64,000 nucleotides of DNA. It comes from Lewinellaceae bacterium. Lineage in GTDB: Bacteria > Bacteroidota > Bacteroidia > Chitinophagales > Saprospiraceae. The notes below the pieces were generated by a model. It had not been told where the DNA came from, did not search any database, and saw nothing but the letters and a program-made list of their open reading frames with translations. The translations under genes were made by a program, and so were the position numbers. Each line of letters opens with the position of its first letter. The first letter of the stretch is position 1. The DNA lies in the NCBI GenBank assembly GCA_020636375.1, contig JACJXZ010000006.1, positions 372,001 through 436,000 of the forward strand, written 5' to 3'. Below are positions 51,326 through 60,144 of the stretch, one piece after another.

Positions 51326-52642
51326 ATGAAACTACAGGAACTATACGAACTATACCTGCGGCACCCCAAAGTGTCTATCGACTCCCGGAAAGTGGAACCG
51401 GGCTGCCTTTTTTTTGCCATCAAAGGAGAACGCTTCGACGGGAACCAGTTTGCCGCCGCTGCCCTGGCCGCCGGCGCCGCTTATGCTGTTGTCGACGACC
51501 CCGCCGGTGCGCAGGGAGGCCGCTGTATCGTCGTCGAAGACAGCCTGCAAACGCTGCAGGAACTGGCCCGCCATCACCGGCGCCAGTTTTTCATCCCGGT
51601 GATCGGCATTACCGGCAGCAACGGCAAAACCACGACCAAGGAACTGGCAGCCGCCGTGCTGGGCAGCCACTACCGGCTGCATTTTACCCAGGGCAACTTC
51701 AACAACCATATCGGCGTGCCGCTCACCCTGCTGGCCATGCCGCCGGACGTGGAAGTCGCCGTTATCGAAATGGGCGCCAACCACCAGGGAGAAATCGACT
51801 TCCTGTCCCGCATCGCCGAACCCTCCCACGGCCTGATCACCAACATCGGCAAGGCTCACCTGGAAGGCTTCGGGGGGATCGAAGGGGTGAAAAAGGGCAA
51901 ATCGGAACTCTACCGCTTCCTGGCGGAAACCGGCGGGATGGCCTTTGTCAACCGGGACGAGCGCTTCCTGGAAGGCCTGGCCGCTCCGGTGCAGAAAAAG
52001 GTCTTCTACCGGCGCAGCGCCAAACCCAGCCTTCAGGAACGCGACATCGAGATCAGGCTGCTGGCCGACCGCCCCTTTGTCCGGGTGGCCTTCATCGACC
52101 CGGCGGGCAAAGAATATGAGGCGAACAGCCAGCTGATCGGCATATATAATTTCAACAACATCATGACGGCCATCGCTCTGGGCAAGTACTTTAAAGTGCC
52201 CTGCGCGAAGATCGCCCGGGCTATCGAGGCTTATGTTCCGGCCAACATGCGGTCCCAACTGCTGGAGCGGGACGGCAACACCATCGTCCTCGACGCTTAC
52301 AACGCCAATCCCAACAGCATGCGGGAGGCCATCCTCACCTTTGCCGCCATGGACGCCCGGCGCAGGATCGCCATCCTGGGCGATATGCTGGAACTGGGAG
52401 AAGACAGCCGGCAGGAACACGAACGCATCGCCGAACTGGCGGCTCAGCAGGGCTTCGACGATGCCGTTTTTGTGGGGCCGGAGTTCGAAGCGACAGCCCG
52501 CACCGGCGGCTTCCGGCATTTTGCAAATGTGGGGGAGTTGAAGCGGTGGTTTGATGCCCAGGGGTTCCGGGGATGCCACATCCTGATCAAAGGATCGCGG
52601 GGGATTCGGCTGGAGGAGGTGCTGGGGGGGGCGGTTGATTAG
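51326..52642 (+). CDS. murF: UDP-N-acetylmuramoyl-tripeptide--D-alanyl-D-alanine ligase
   Basis: Adds D-Ala-D-Ala to the peptidoglycan precursor, using ATP, in the cytoplasm. 438 residues: an N-terminal UDP-binding domain ('VSIDSRKVEPGCLFFAIKGERFDG'), a P-loop 'GITGSNGKTTTKE' near 94, 'NFNNHIGVPLTLL' and 'VIEMGANHQGEI' in the Mur ATPase core, and a C-terminal domain with 'DAYNANPNSMREAI' and 'LGDMLELGE'. The start at MKLQELYELY is chosen because upstream in-frame codons read through the gldJ terminator. No other mur genes are next to it. Confidence 0.96.
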   Translation: MKLQELYELYLRHPKVSIDSRKVEPGCLFFAIKGERFDGNQFAAAALAAGAAYAVVDDPAGAQGGRCIVVEDSLQTLQELARHHRRQFFIPVIGITGSNGKTTTKELAAAVLGSHYRLHFTQGNFNNHIGVPLTLLAMPPDVEVAVIEMGANHQGEIDFLSRIAEPSHGLITNIGKAHLEGFGGIEGVKKGKSELYRFLAETGGMAFVNRDERFLEGLAAPVQKKVFYRRSAKPSLQERDIEIRLLADRPFVRVAFIDPAGKEYEANSQLIGIYNFNNIMTAIALGKYFKVPCAKIARAIEAYVPANMRSQLLERDGNTIVLDAYNANPNSMREAILTFAAMDARRRIAILGDMLELGEDSRQEHERIAELAAQQGFDDAVFVGPEFEATARTGGFRHFANVGELKRWFDAQGFRGCHILIKGSRGIRLEEVLGGAVD

Positions 52643-52947
52643 GTTGTGATGCTTGATTAGTCGAGGAGTGTATCCGCTTCCTTGTTCGGTCCTCATTTTC
52701 TGAACAGGAGTTTGTCGATGTTCTTATTGGTTGCCTCCTGCCGACAGGAAACCAAAGGCACTTTATTGTTATAAGTGATGAGAAACAAATAACATGAGCC
52801 AATATGCTTCATCTTTTTCCACCATACGTCGTTATTTTATCGTTGCGTAGCACCACTATGCGCCTCAAAAAAGCCTTGTCTGGTGAAAAAATATTTTGCC
52901 TATTGTCTCACCTTATTTATGTCTCATCACTAAGCATTATTTGGAGC
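52643..52947. other. AT-rich spacer, no gene recognised
   Basis: Base composition drops sharply just after murF. I see no coding potential, no strong hairpin and no family repeat here. It is the left edge of the AT-rich segment that continues to about 56100. Confidence 0.6.
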
Positions 52948-55305
52948 TTATTTCAATTTTATTATTTGTTCGAATGATGTCTGATTTGTCGAATGATCCA
53001 TAAAATGGATGAAATATACTCCTTGGTTTAATCCGGTCAAATCAATCCGATCAGTATTTGCCACCGTCAAAATTTTTTTTCCTTGAATATTATAAATCGA
53101 TGTTGAATTTTTTAATCCCGGTTCATCACTATCAACTATCAAAAAGTCATATGCCGGATTAGGGAATATCCTAATATTCAAATCATCCAGGCCAGTAGAG
53201 CTAACCAAAGAATCAAAGCCATCACAATTTTCATCTATTCCATTATTGGGTATTTCTTCAGCATCAGGATTGATGCTGGAGTCGTTATCGTTACAGTCAT
53301 TCCAAAAGTAGGAGCCATCATGGTCTGAGTCAACAGATGTGATGTACGTATTTTCAACTATATTGGTGATTACCGGGGGATTGTCATCGAAGTAAATGGA
53401 GGCTTGATTAGTTATTGTATTAAAATCTGAAATTTCTTGCCTGGGAAGGATGCTGAAATAAACGTATCCATGACTTTCTGACTCGTTTGTCAGGCTATCT
53501 GCAAGATTAATATTCTCAAATCGGAATCGGACAACACCTTTATCAAATAGAAGTCTACACGGATGACTTGATTCTCCTTTTATAATAGTAGATGCGTCCA
53601 GGTGACTGGACAAGGTATCGTGAATGATCACATCCGTTGCCGGTAAATTGCCGACATTTTGAAACCGAATCAAATACTGTAGTCGCTGATCTGCCTGAAT
53701 ATAACTTACTTCTTCTGGTGAAATGAAGCCTGAAAACTCTTGCTTATCATTGGGGTCATATGCGCATCTTATAATTTCGCTTCGCCTAATCTCTTTTTGT
53801 AAGGTTGCATTATTAAACCTGGCTGTTAAGGTGAAAACTTCTCCAAAGTTGGTTGGCTCAATAGATTCTGTTTCTAAAATGAAAGATGTACTGTTCCCTG
53901 AAAGCAAATTTATGGATTCAATCAGCAAGGTATCACCTTCATAATACGCATTTGAATCATAGATTAATGCTGCATCTTTTAAATCATGACTGAGTTCAAG
54001 TTGCCCACTTAGGCCGACGCAACCCGTGTTGGCCAGTTCTAATTCAATGATATTGGATTCGTTGCATATCAATTGCGGCAATTTCAGTTCTAATAATACG
54101 TCAGGCAAATCCAAATGAGGGCTAAGGCTAAAATTGATACTATCCACGTTATGAACACTATCCGTAAAGACTACTACTGACAACTGATCTGACATGGGAT
54201 CGCCGTAACATCCGTTTGTCATTGTTTTCACAGTATATGTACTGTCCTTAAATCCGTAAAACTGATAAAAGCCCTCTTCATCGGTATAATGAAACGATTC
54301 CCCATTATCGTTGGTTACAGCTACATTTCGAATGCCTTCTGCGGCGTCGTATTGTCCATTGTCGTTGTCATCGGAATAAACGTAACCGGAAATTCTTGTC
54401 AAAGCAATATTATATCGATATTCCAGTATGTCAATCATGTCAAAAATTTCTGCCGGGGTGAAATATTGAGGGAGGTCTCTTGCCAATTGTATGAGCATCC
54501 TTACGGCTTCAGGTTGTTTGGTGTCATGTGAAAATCTTTCAAAAAGTTGATAGAGCAAATACTCTATGTCTCCATCATCTGTGACTGCATCCATATCGTA
54601 TAGTGCTGAGCCCCAGACCTGGGCGTTTTCGTTTGCCCAGCCTGCCGGGTAAACATTTTGCGAGCGTACCGTTCTCTGTGCTCCTGGACTGCCCGACCAT
54701 TCAAAAAAGGTTGTAAACCCTCTCATTTTATAAGATAAGTAGTCTACTGTCCCCCAGGTTATACCATCATCGTTAGGCAGCACACCATACTTGTTGATGA
54801 GATAGTAGTGTAATCCTGCGGATATGATATATGTGACATCTTCCGCCACGTCTTTTGCCCCAAAACCAAACCTTATCAAATCGTCATCAATTATATAGTG
54901 TGCATTTCCTATGTCTTGATTTACTTTAAAAGTAAGGCCCGGAATAGCACCTCCCAGGTCATTAAATAATTTAACCAGATGATAGATAACCATAACTTCC
55001 TCGTATCCGCCATTTTCTCCTTCGTCACAGGTAGAAGCGATATTTGGGGAGGAAAAGTTGCTTGCAGGGTCAGCATATATTTGGGGAACACCAATTTGAA
55101 ACCGATGTCTGAAATTATAAAATACCCCATTCTGTAAAATACGAAAATCAGGATCATCATCAGTAATTTCTACCAATGAAGGAGAACATTGATCAGGGCT
55201 CTCCTCAACCAGGATTGATCCATTTACTGCCTGACAATCAACCTTTTCGGGGTACGAAAACAATGTCAAGGCTAAAATCAATGCATACGGATTCAAATTG
55301 TTCAT
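52948..55305 (-). CDS. T9SS-exported multidomain protein with metallopeptidase-like N-terminal region
   Basis: 785 residues, AT-rich unlike its neighbours. Signal peptide to about 24. Residues about 85-330 resemble a thermolysin/fungalysin-type catalytic domain in layout ('AEDVTYIISAGLHYYLINKYG', 'WGTVDYLSYKM'), but the HExxH motif is absent. Next comes an SdrD/B-like domain (about 310-370, 'SGYVYSDDNDNGQYDAAEG'), a DUF7619-type beta domain ('CAYDPNDKQEFSGFI'), a MopE-like Asp-rich segment ('DSDHDGSYFWNDCNDNDSS') and a T9SS type A sorting domain ('RIFPNPAYDFLIVDS' to 'FEQIIKLK'). Likely a secreted or surface protein; catalysis is doubtful. Confidence 0.8.
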   Translation of the reverse strand: MNNLNPYALILALTLFSYPEKVDCQAVNGSILVEESPDQCSPSLVEITDDDPDFRILQNGVFYNFRHRFQIGVPQIYADPASNFSSPNIASTCDEGENGGYEEVMVIYHLVKLFNDLGGAIPGLTFKVNQDIGNAHYIIDDDLIRFGFGAKDVAEDVTYIISAGLHYYLINKYGVLPNDDGITWGTVDYLSYKMRGFTTFFEWSGSPGAQRTVRSQNVYPAGWANENAQVWGSALYDMDAVTDDGDIEYLLYQLFERFSHDTKQPEAVRMLIQLARDLPQYFTPAEIFDMIDILEYRYNIALTRISGYVYSDDNDNGQYDAAEGIRNVAVTNDNGESFHYTDEEGFYQFYGFKDSTYTVKTMTNGCYGDPMSDQLSVVVFTDSVHNVDSINFSLSPHLDLPDVLLELKLPQLICNESNIIELELANTGCVGLSGQLELSHDLKDAALIYDSNAYYEGDTLLIESINLLSGNSTSFILETESIEPTNFGEVFTLTARFNNATLQKEIRRSEIIRCAYDPNDKQEFSGFISPEEVSYIQADQRLQYLIRFQNVGNLPATDVIIHDTLSSHLDASTIIKGESSHPCRLLFDKGVVRFRFENINLADSLTNESESHGYVYFSILPRQEISDFNTITNQASIYFDDNPPVITNIVENTYITSVDSDHDGSYFWNDCNDNDSSINPDAEEIPNNGIDENCDGFDSLVSSTGLDDLNIRIFPNPAYDFLIVDSDEPGLKNSTSIYNIQGKKILTVANTDRIDLTGLNQGVYFIHFMDHSTNQTSFEQIIKLK

Positions 55306-55365
55306 CTGAAAATGTTTTTCAGTTTTGGTTCGTCTTTGACGGTGGTCATGTTCGCTTCCTGATGA

Positions 55366-56037
55366 TTAATTGAAATGGCCATCCGCTATTTCTAATTGTA
55401 CAGGTAATGCGATCATGAGCTTATCGACTTCGTCTTGCAAGAGGCAATCCATCACCAATTTCCCAACACTATACCCCAAATTACAAGGAACGGCATTGCC
55501 GATCTGCCGGAATATAGAGGATTGAGATCCCATCCATTGATAATCCACGGGGAAAGTCTGCAGCAATGCCGCTTCCTGATAAGTGAGCCTTCTCAACCTT
55601 TTCGGAGCTTCTCGGAATTCGCTGGGGGCTTTTCCTTCAAGCAAACCCTTATGATATCTTTCAACCCAGCTTTTTTCATTTTCATACAACTCTAATTCGT
55701 CAATTATTGGGGTCTTATTGCCTCCCATTGATGCGGGAAGAGTGGCGGAATAACCATCTAATTTTGTCGGCCTTCCCAACCCGTTAAACAACATGCCGGC
55801 ATACGGAGATTTCCTCATAACGGGCTTGGGCGTCAAGGTGATTTTTGCTTTGCAAAGCCCTTTGTTATTACCAGTTCCTGCTCTGTCCAATATAGAAAGA
55901 ACCTTCCTTACGGTTTGGGCTTCCGACTTATAAGGCGCCATCATTTGCTCCAAATCCGGAATTAGCAACCTATTGGTTTTAAACCCAATGAAAAATACTC
56001 TGGCCCTGGCGCCTGAGTAAAGGGAAATGGCTTTCAT
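55366..56037 (-). pseudogene. DNA cytosine-5 methyltransferase gene with in-frame internal deletion
   Basis: The N-terminus 'MKAISLYSGA' is motif I of C5-methyltransferases, normally followed by G-G-x-D-x-G-F. Here it joins directly to 'RARVFFIGF', which belongs to motif VIII. Motifs II-VI, with the catalytic Pro-Cys and ENV loop, are missing (well over 100 residues). The rest is well preserved: a recognition region, motif IX-like 'RRLTYQEAALLQTFP' and motif X 'IFRQIGNAVPCNLGYSVGKLV'. The frame is open, so a 223-residue protein could be made, but it cannot methylate. No restriction endonuclease partner is next to it. Confidence 0.88.
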
Positions 56038-56135
56038 CTGTGGCTGTTTTTTCAATGAGGCGGTAAGATACAATTTTTTGTTCAATTTTTTTGTTTCTTT
56101 TCTGCTTGTTTAGCTAACTTGTTACTCCCGCTGGT

Positions 56136-56182
56136 TTTCTTGCCACAAAAGCACCAAAACACGAAATCCGCACCAAAATTGT
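56136..56182. repeat. D-type repeat, copy 3 (half element)
   Basis: TTGCCACAAAAGCACCAAAA, then CACGAAATCCGCACCAAAATT, matches the left half of the copies at 29205 and 49457; the complementary right half is missing. Confidence 0.65.
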
Positions 56183-56257
56183 TCCATCCAACATTCCGGC
56201 GCTCCAGCATTCCACCACGGCACAACCCTCCACCATTCCAACAATGCACCCACCCCC

Positions 56258-57352
56258 TCAACCAAACCTCCTCAGCGCGTTCAGCAGCCGGTCCGGCAGT
56301 TCGTCTTTGCAGGCCAGCATATAGTCGTTGTAGGAGCAGGGCACCAGGCGGTGGCGCTGGTACTTCGAGCGCGTTTTGACGGGCACCTGCATCCACCATC
56401 GGCCGCTGCGGTCGCTGCGCCAGAAGGTCAGCTGGTAGTCCAGCTTTTTAAAATCCACGATGTATTCGGCCATCCCCTCGGTGGAGGCCGGGAAGTCTCC
56501 TTTGCGGTGGTAGAAGCCATCGAGGAAGTACCAGGCCATCTGGGCGGCGGCATTGGCGGTTTGGCGGTGGTGGTCCAGCTCCTGGCGGAAGCCGTAGATG
56601 CCCAGCGCTTTGAGTTTGTCGCTCATGCCGGCGTAGCGGGCCACCTGGCAGGCCTCTTCGGAGGTGAACCCGCTGGGGGTGGGGTTTTCCTGGCCCGGCG
56701 CTTCGGATTGTTTCAGGGCGGAGAGGTTGAAGCTCAGGAGGTCGCAGTCGCGGATGAGCGGTTCCAGCTCGGCCGGCTCCGCTCTGGCCTTGCCGAGGCG
56801 CACGTAGTCGAAGTACCTTTTGTCGAGGTATTCGAAGGTTTCGGGCGCGACGAAGTGGGCCTGGCAGCCGATGAAGCTGAGGTGGAACAGGCGGGAGTGT
56901 TTGCTGTCGAGGACCTCCCGGAGGAAGTACTGCTCCTTGTTTTTGCTGTCGGCGCTGTACGGGATGCGCTCGTCGACGATGGCCAGGCTGATCAGCTGCT
57001 GCAGGCTCTGGAAGGCTTTGTACTGCGCCAGGGCCTGCCGGGCGGAATTGCCGAGGATGAGCGGGAAGACCTGCCCGTCCAGCAACTCCCGGATGAGGGG
57101 GATGATGAACGATATTTCGGTATTGCGCACGTTGCCCAGGTCGGCCACTTCGAGCCCCCGGAAGGGAAAGCTCATGCGGTATAGCTCCCGGCGGATGGCG
57201 TTCGCGTCCTGCTCTCCGATGCCGATGATGGCCACCCGCGTTTCCCGGAGGTTGGGCAATTCTCCGGCGTACCGTTGTACCTGCCGGCCGAACTGAAAGC
57301 TTTCCAGGGGTTCTTCAATATCTCCGAGTGGTTGCAGCCAGTTTTGGAACAT
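56258..57352 (-). CDS. Arginase/formimidoylglutamase-fold protein lacking metal ligands
   Basis: 364 residues with the ureohydrolase layout: N-terminal 'RVAIIGIGEQDANAIRREL', 'VFPLILGNSARQALAQY' at the place of G-G-D-H, 'LISLAIVDERIPY' at the place of D-A-H-x-D, 'DLLSFNLSALKQSEAPG' at the place of S-x-D-x-D...P-G, and a C-terminal helix region. The Mn-binding His and Asp residues are replaced at each position, so hydrolase activity is unlikely. Bacteroidota carry a group annotated as formimidoylglutamase with similar N-termini; this member looks like a pseudoenzyme. Function unknown. No hut genes are nearby. Confidence 0.7.
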   Translation of the reverse strand: MFQNWLQPLGDIEEPLESFQFGRQVQRYAGELPNLRETRVAIIGIGEQDANAIRRELYRMSFPFRGLEVADLGNVRNTEISFIIPLIRELLDGQVFPLILGNSARQALAQYKAFQSLQQLISLAIVDERIPYSADSKNKEQYFLREVLDSKHSRLFHLSFIGCQAHFVAPETFEYLDKRYFDYVRLGKARAEPAELEPLIRDCDLLSFNLSALKQSEAPGQENPTPSGFTSEEACQVARYAGMSDKLKALGIYGFRQELDHHRQTANAAAQMAWYFLDGFYHRKGDFPASTEGMAEYIVDFKKLDYQLTFWRSDRSGRWWMQVPVKTRSKYQRHRLVPCSYNDYMLACKDELPDRLLNALRRFG

Positions 57353-57545
57353 GGTTTTGCCGATGCTTTGGTGTGCGGTGCAAAATTAGAAATTTGCGGA
57401 AGAGTTTGTTGGAATTCCTCCCGAAAAGCCGCCGGGCCTCCAATGGAAATACTATCTTTGAAAAAGTGCCGGGCGCCGCCGGCCCATTTGCAATCCCCCT
57501 TGTATCCAAACCTCCAAAGAGCCACAAAAGCTGCTGAATAGAACC

Positions 57546-57975
57546 ATGAACCCGGTCGCGTTTTTTATCGGGAAAAATGTCCGCCTGTTCCTCCGACTGC
57601 TCCCATTCTTTTTCCTGACGGGGCCGGCAACCGGCCTTTTCGCCCAACCAAACCCTGCCTCCGCCTTCAGCGATTCGCTCCGGGTTCAACCTGCAAAATT
57701 ACTACCTCCAACTGGAAAAGAAACAACTGGCGGCTGAGAAGCAAAACCAGGAGCTGGAACTGAGCCTGAAAAAGACGCAACTGCGCACCTCCCTGATCAT
57801 CATGGCCCTGGTATTCCTGTTGGCCGGCGGCCTTCTGGTTGGCCTGTACCAGCAACGGAAGGCAAGTCGGGAACTGGCCGGCCAGCACGCCCTCATCCAG
57901 CAGCAGGCCGCTCAGCTGAAACAGCTCGACAAAGCCAAGTCCCGCTTCTTTGCCAATATCAGCCACGAGCTGTAA
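57546..57975 (+). pseudogene. Histidine kinase gene remnant (sensor and catalytic parts lost)
   Basis: The first 45 residues form a signal peptide ('LRLLPFFFLTGPATGLFAQ'). A coherent sequence then continues in another frame: 'YYLQLEKKQLAAEKQNQELE', a TM helix 'SLIIMALVFLLAGGLLVGLY' and 'QLKQLDKAKSRFFANISHEL', where it meets a stop exactly in the H-box. Intact relatives have a TPR sensor between the signal peptide and this coiled segment and HisKA/HATPase after it; both are gone. An internal deletion plus 3' truncation explains the pattern. Confidence 0.85.
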
Positions 57976-58350
57976 CTTCCATGAGAATGGCAATACGCCG
58001 TATCCGTCAGGGTAACCAGCAACTGCCCTGGAACTTCGTCCCGAGAGGTGAACAGATCCCCTTTATGCAAAGACACGCCACCCGACCGGCGGAAGAGATC
58101 GTGGTTGAAGACCTTGTGGTCAATTAAAGGCGGCAAAAAGAGGTAAACCTGGGCGGTTGAGAGGCCTTTGCCAGGCCGCCCTTCGGGAGCTGGAACCAGC
58201 AGCGGGTGGCCATGGCGCATATTGTGACGCCGGTGAACTGAGAGAATGTCAGGGTTTGCGAAACTCCCGATGTTTCGCAAACCTGCTTTTCAGCATTTCA
58301 AACATTTCACCCCCGGAATTCCGGAAAAAGGCCTTCGGAAGCCCACTCCC
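57976..58350. other. Spacer with no recognised gene
   Basis: A minus-strand frame here reads 'LIDHKVFNHDLFRRSGG' and a plus-strand frame 'MAIRRIRQGNQQLPW'; I recognise neither, and neither has a convincing start and length. It may be further gene debris. A 12-bp hairpin sits at 58253-58283. Confidence 0.4.
58253..58283. terminator. Hairpin GGTTTGCGAAAC / GTTTCGCAAACC
   Basis: A perfect 12-bp stem with a 7-nt loop, followed by TGCTTTT on the plus strand, lies beyond the 3' end of the MATE gene. Suitable as its terminator or as a short palindromic repeat. Confidence 0.55.
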
Positions 58351-59736
58351 TCAGATCTCCACCGTCTTCCACCTCCCCCTCCGGAAAACGATGATGGAGA
58401 GAATGGCCAGCACCGCCTCGCTCCCGGCGATGGCCCAGCACACGCCGGCCAGCCCCCAGCCCAGGGTGATAGCCAGGAAATAAGCGACGGGGATTTCCAG
58501 CATCCAGAAGCAGAACAGGTTGATGAGCGTCGGCGTGCGGGTGTCGCCCGCGCCGTTAAAGGCCTGGCTGAGCACCATGCCGTAGGCGAAGAAGACGTAG
58601 CCGGCGCAGATGATGCGCAGGCTGAGCACGCCGGCTTCCAGCACTTTCGCCTCGGGGTTGAACAGCCCCAGGATGGGATAGGCGAACACGAAGTAGACGA
58701 CGGACACGGACAGCAGGAAGAGCATGTTGTACCAGGCTGATTGCCAGACGGAGCGCTCCGCCCGGCCCGGTTGACCGGCACCCAGGTTTTGCCCCACCAG
58801 GGTGGCCGCGGCATTGGCCAGCCCCCAGGACGGCAGTATGGTGAACAGCAGGAGCCGGATGGCGATGGTGTAGCCTGCCACCGCCTCGCTGCCGAAATGG
58901 GCGATGATGCGCATCAGGAATATCCAGCTGGCCGAGCCGATCAGAAATTGCCCGGCGCCGGTGGAGGCCACCTTCGCCAGCTTGCGGATAATGCGGAAAT
59001 GCACCTGGAAGTGTTCCCGGCGCAACTGCACGACGCCTCGCTTACCAAAGAGGATGGAAAGCTGATACAGCACGCCGGCGCCACGGCCGAGGAAAGTAGC
59101 CACGGCGGCGCCCTGCACGCCCATCTCCGGGAACGGCCCGAGGCCGAAGATGAAGAGCGGGTCGAGGAGGATGTTGATGCCGTTGGCCAGCCAGAGCGAG
59201 CGCATGGCGATGGCGGCGTCGCCCGCCCCCCGGAAGATGCCGTTGAGCAGGAAGAGCAGCATGATGACTACGTTGGACCCCAGGATGATGCGCGTATAGC
59301 CTGCGCCCCTGGCGACCAGTTCCTCCGAGCCGCCCATCAGCCGGAGGATATCTGCGGCGAATACGAATCCGGGGAGGCCGATGGCCAGGGAGAGGCCCAG
59401 GGCGATCAGTATGGCCTGGGCGGCGGCGACGGCGGCCTCTTCCGGCTTTTTCCCGCCTACCCGCCGGGCCACCATGGCCGTGGCGGCCATGCTCATGCCC
59501 ACAGCAACGGCGTACGCCAGCGTGACCACCGACTCGGTAAGGCCTACCGTGGCCACGGCGTCGATGCTTACCCGGGAAACGAAAAACACGTCGGCCACCG
59601 CGAATAATGATTCCATGGCCATCTCCAGGATCATGGGGATGGCCAGCAGCGCGATGGCGCGGTTGATGCTTCCGGAGGTCAGGTCCTTTTCTTCCCCGTT
59701 GAGGGCTTCGGTGATGGTTCGGAATATCTTACGCAT
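58351..59736 (-). CDS. MATE-family multidrug/organic cation efflux protein
   Basis: 461 residues, twelve predicted helices in two halves. N-half: 'IALLAIPMILEMAMESLFAVADVFFVSRV', with the classic 'P...........AD..FV' start of MATE proteins; C-half: 'GLANAAATLVGQNLGAGQPGRAERS' followed by 'LSQAFNGAGDTRTPTLINL'. It exports drugs or metabolites using a Na+ or H+ gradient. Substrate unknown. Monocistronic; the spacer upstream holds no recognised regulator. Confidence 0.92.
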   Translation of the reverse strand: MRKIFRTITEALNGEEKDLTSGSINRAIALLAIPMILEMAMESLFAVADVFFVSRVSIDAVATVGLTESVVTLAYAVAVGMSMAATAMVARRVGGKKPEEAAVAAAQAILIALGLSLAIGLPGFVFAADILRLMGGSEELVARGAGYTRIILGSNVVIMLLFLLNGIFRGAGDAAIAMRSLWLANGINILLDPLFIFGLGPFPEMGVQGAAVATFLGRGAGVLYQLSILFGKRGVVQLRREHFQVHFRIIRKLAKVASTGAGQFLIGSASWIFLMRIIAHFGSEAVAGYTIAIRLLLFTILPSWGLANAAATLVGQNLGAGQPGRAERSVWQSAWYNMLFLLSVSVVYFVFAYPILGLFNPEAKVLEAGVLSLRIICAGYVFFAYGMVLSQAFNGAGDTRTPTLINLFCFWMLEIPVAYFLAITLGWGLAGVCWAIAGSEAVLAILSIIVFRRGRWKTVEI

Positions 59737-60144
59737 GGCAGCCGGGTTAGGTGCAGTTGTTCAAATTGCAGGTGATACGGGCATATATACCCATTTAGCC
59801 TTCCGGGAGTTCCCCCCCTGCCGCATTTTGTGGCGGTTCGTTTATTTTTCCGAGCGCATGGAAGGGTTTCTGAGCATCTGGCGGATTGGAAAAAGGGGAT
59901 TGCCAGCGCTGACAGGCCACCATTTATCCTGAAAGGCCCGGGGGCTATCCTTTTTTGACATCCCCTCGCCCGATGGCCAGAAAGGCGGCCGTTTTGCCTG
60001 CCGGAAACCTAAAAATTTCTTTACATTTACCCTGGGGTTGCCTCTGCTTCTGTACCATGGGGAAGCATGGAGGCCAATCCCTTGCCGGCACTTTTCCGAT
60101 TGTGCCGGCAAGCAAAGGGCTTCAGTCAAAGAAAAAACAGGACC
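59737..60144. other. Divergent spacer between MATE and the MESH1-like gene
   Basis: No gene recognised. It holds one clear structure, the 10-bp hairpin at 60082-60111. Weak TAnnTTTG-like -7 elements occur (TACATTTA near 60023) but spacing to a -33 element is not convincing. Confidence 0.5.
60082..60111 (+). promoter_or_regulatory. Stem-loop in the leader of the MESH1-like gene
   Basis: TTGCCGGCAC and GTGCCGGCAA form a perfect 10-bp stem with a 10-nt loop, 33 bp before the start codon. No T-run follows. Possible leader structure. Confidence 0.55.

Noticed and set aside
57912..58280. 122-codon minus-strand gene
   Set aside because: No recognisable family, overlaps the kinase remnant and a hairpin, and its start region is in the palindrome; not enough to support a gene.
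59842..60129. 95-codon minus-strand gene between MATE and the MESH1-like gene
   Set aside because: No family resemblance, basic low-information sequence, overlaps the leader hairpin.
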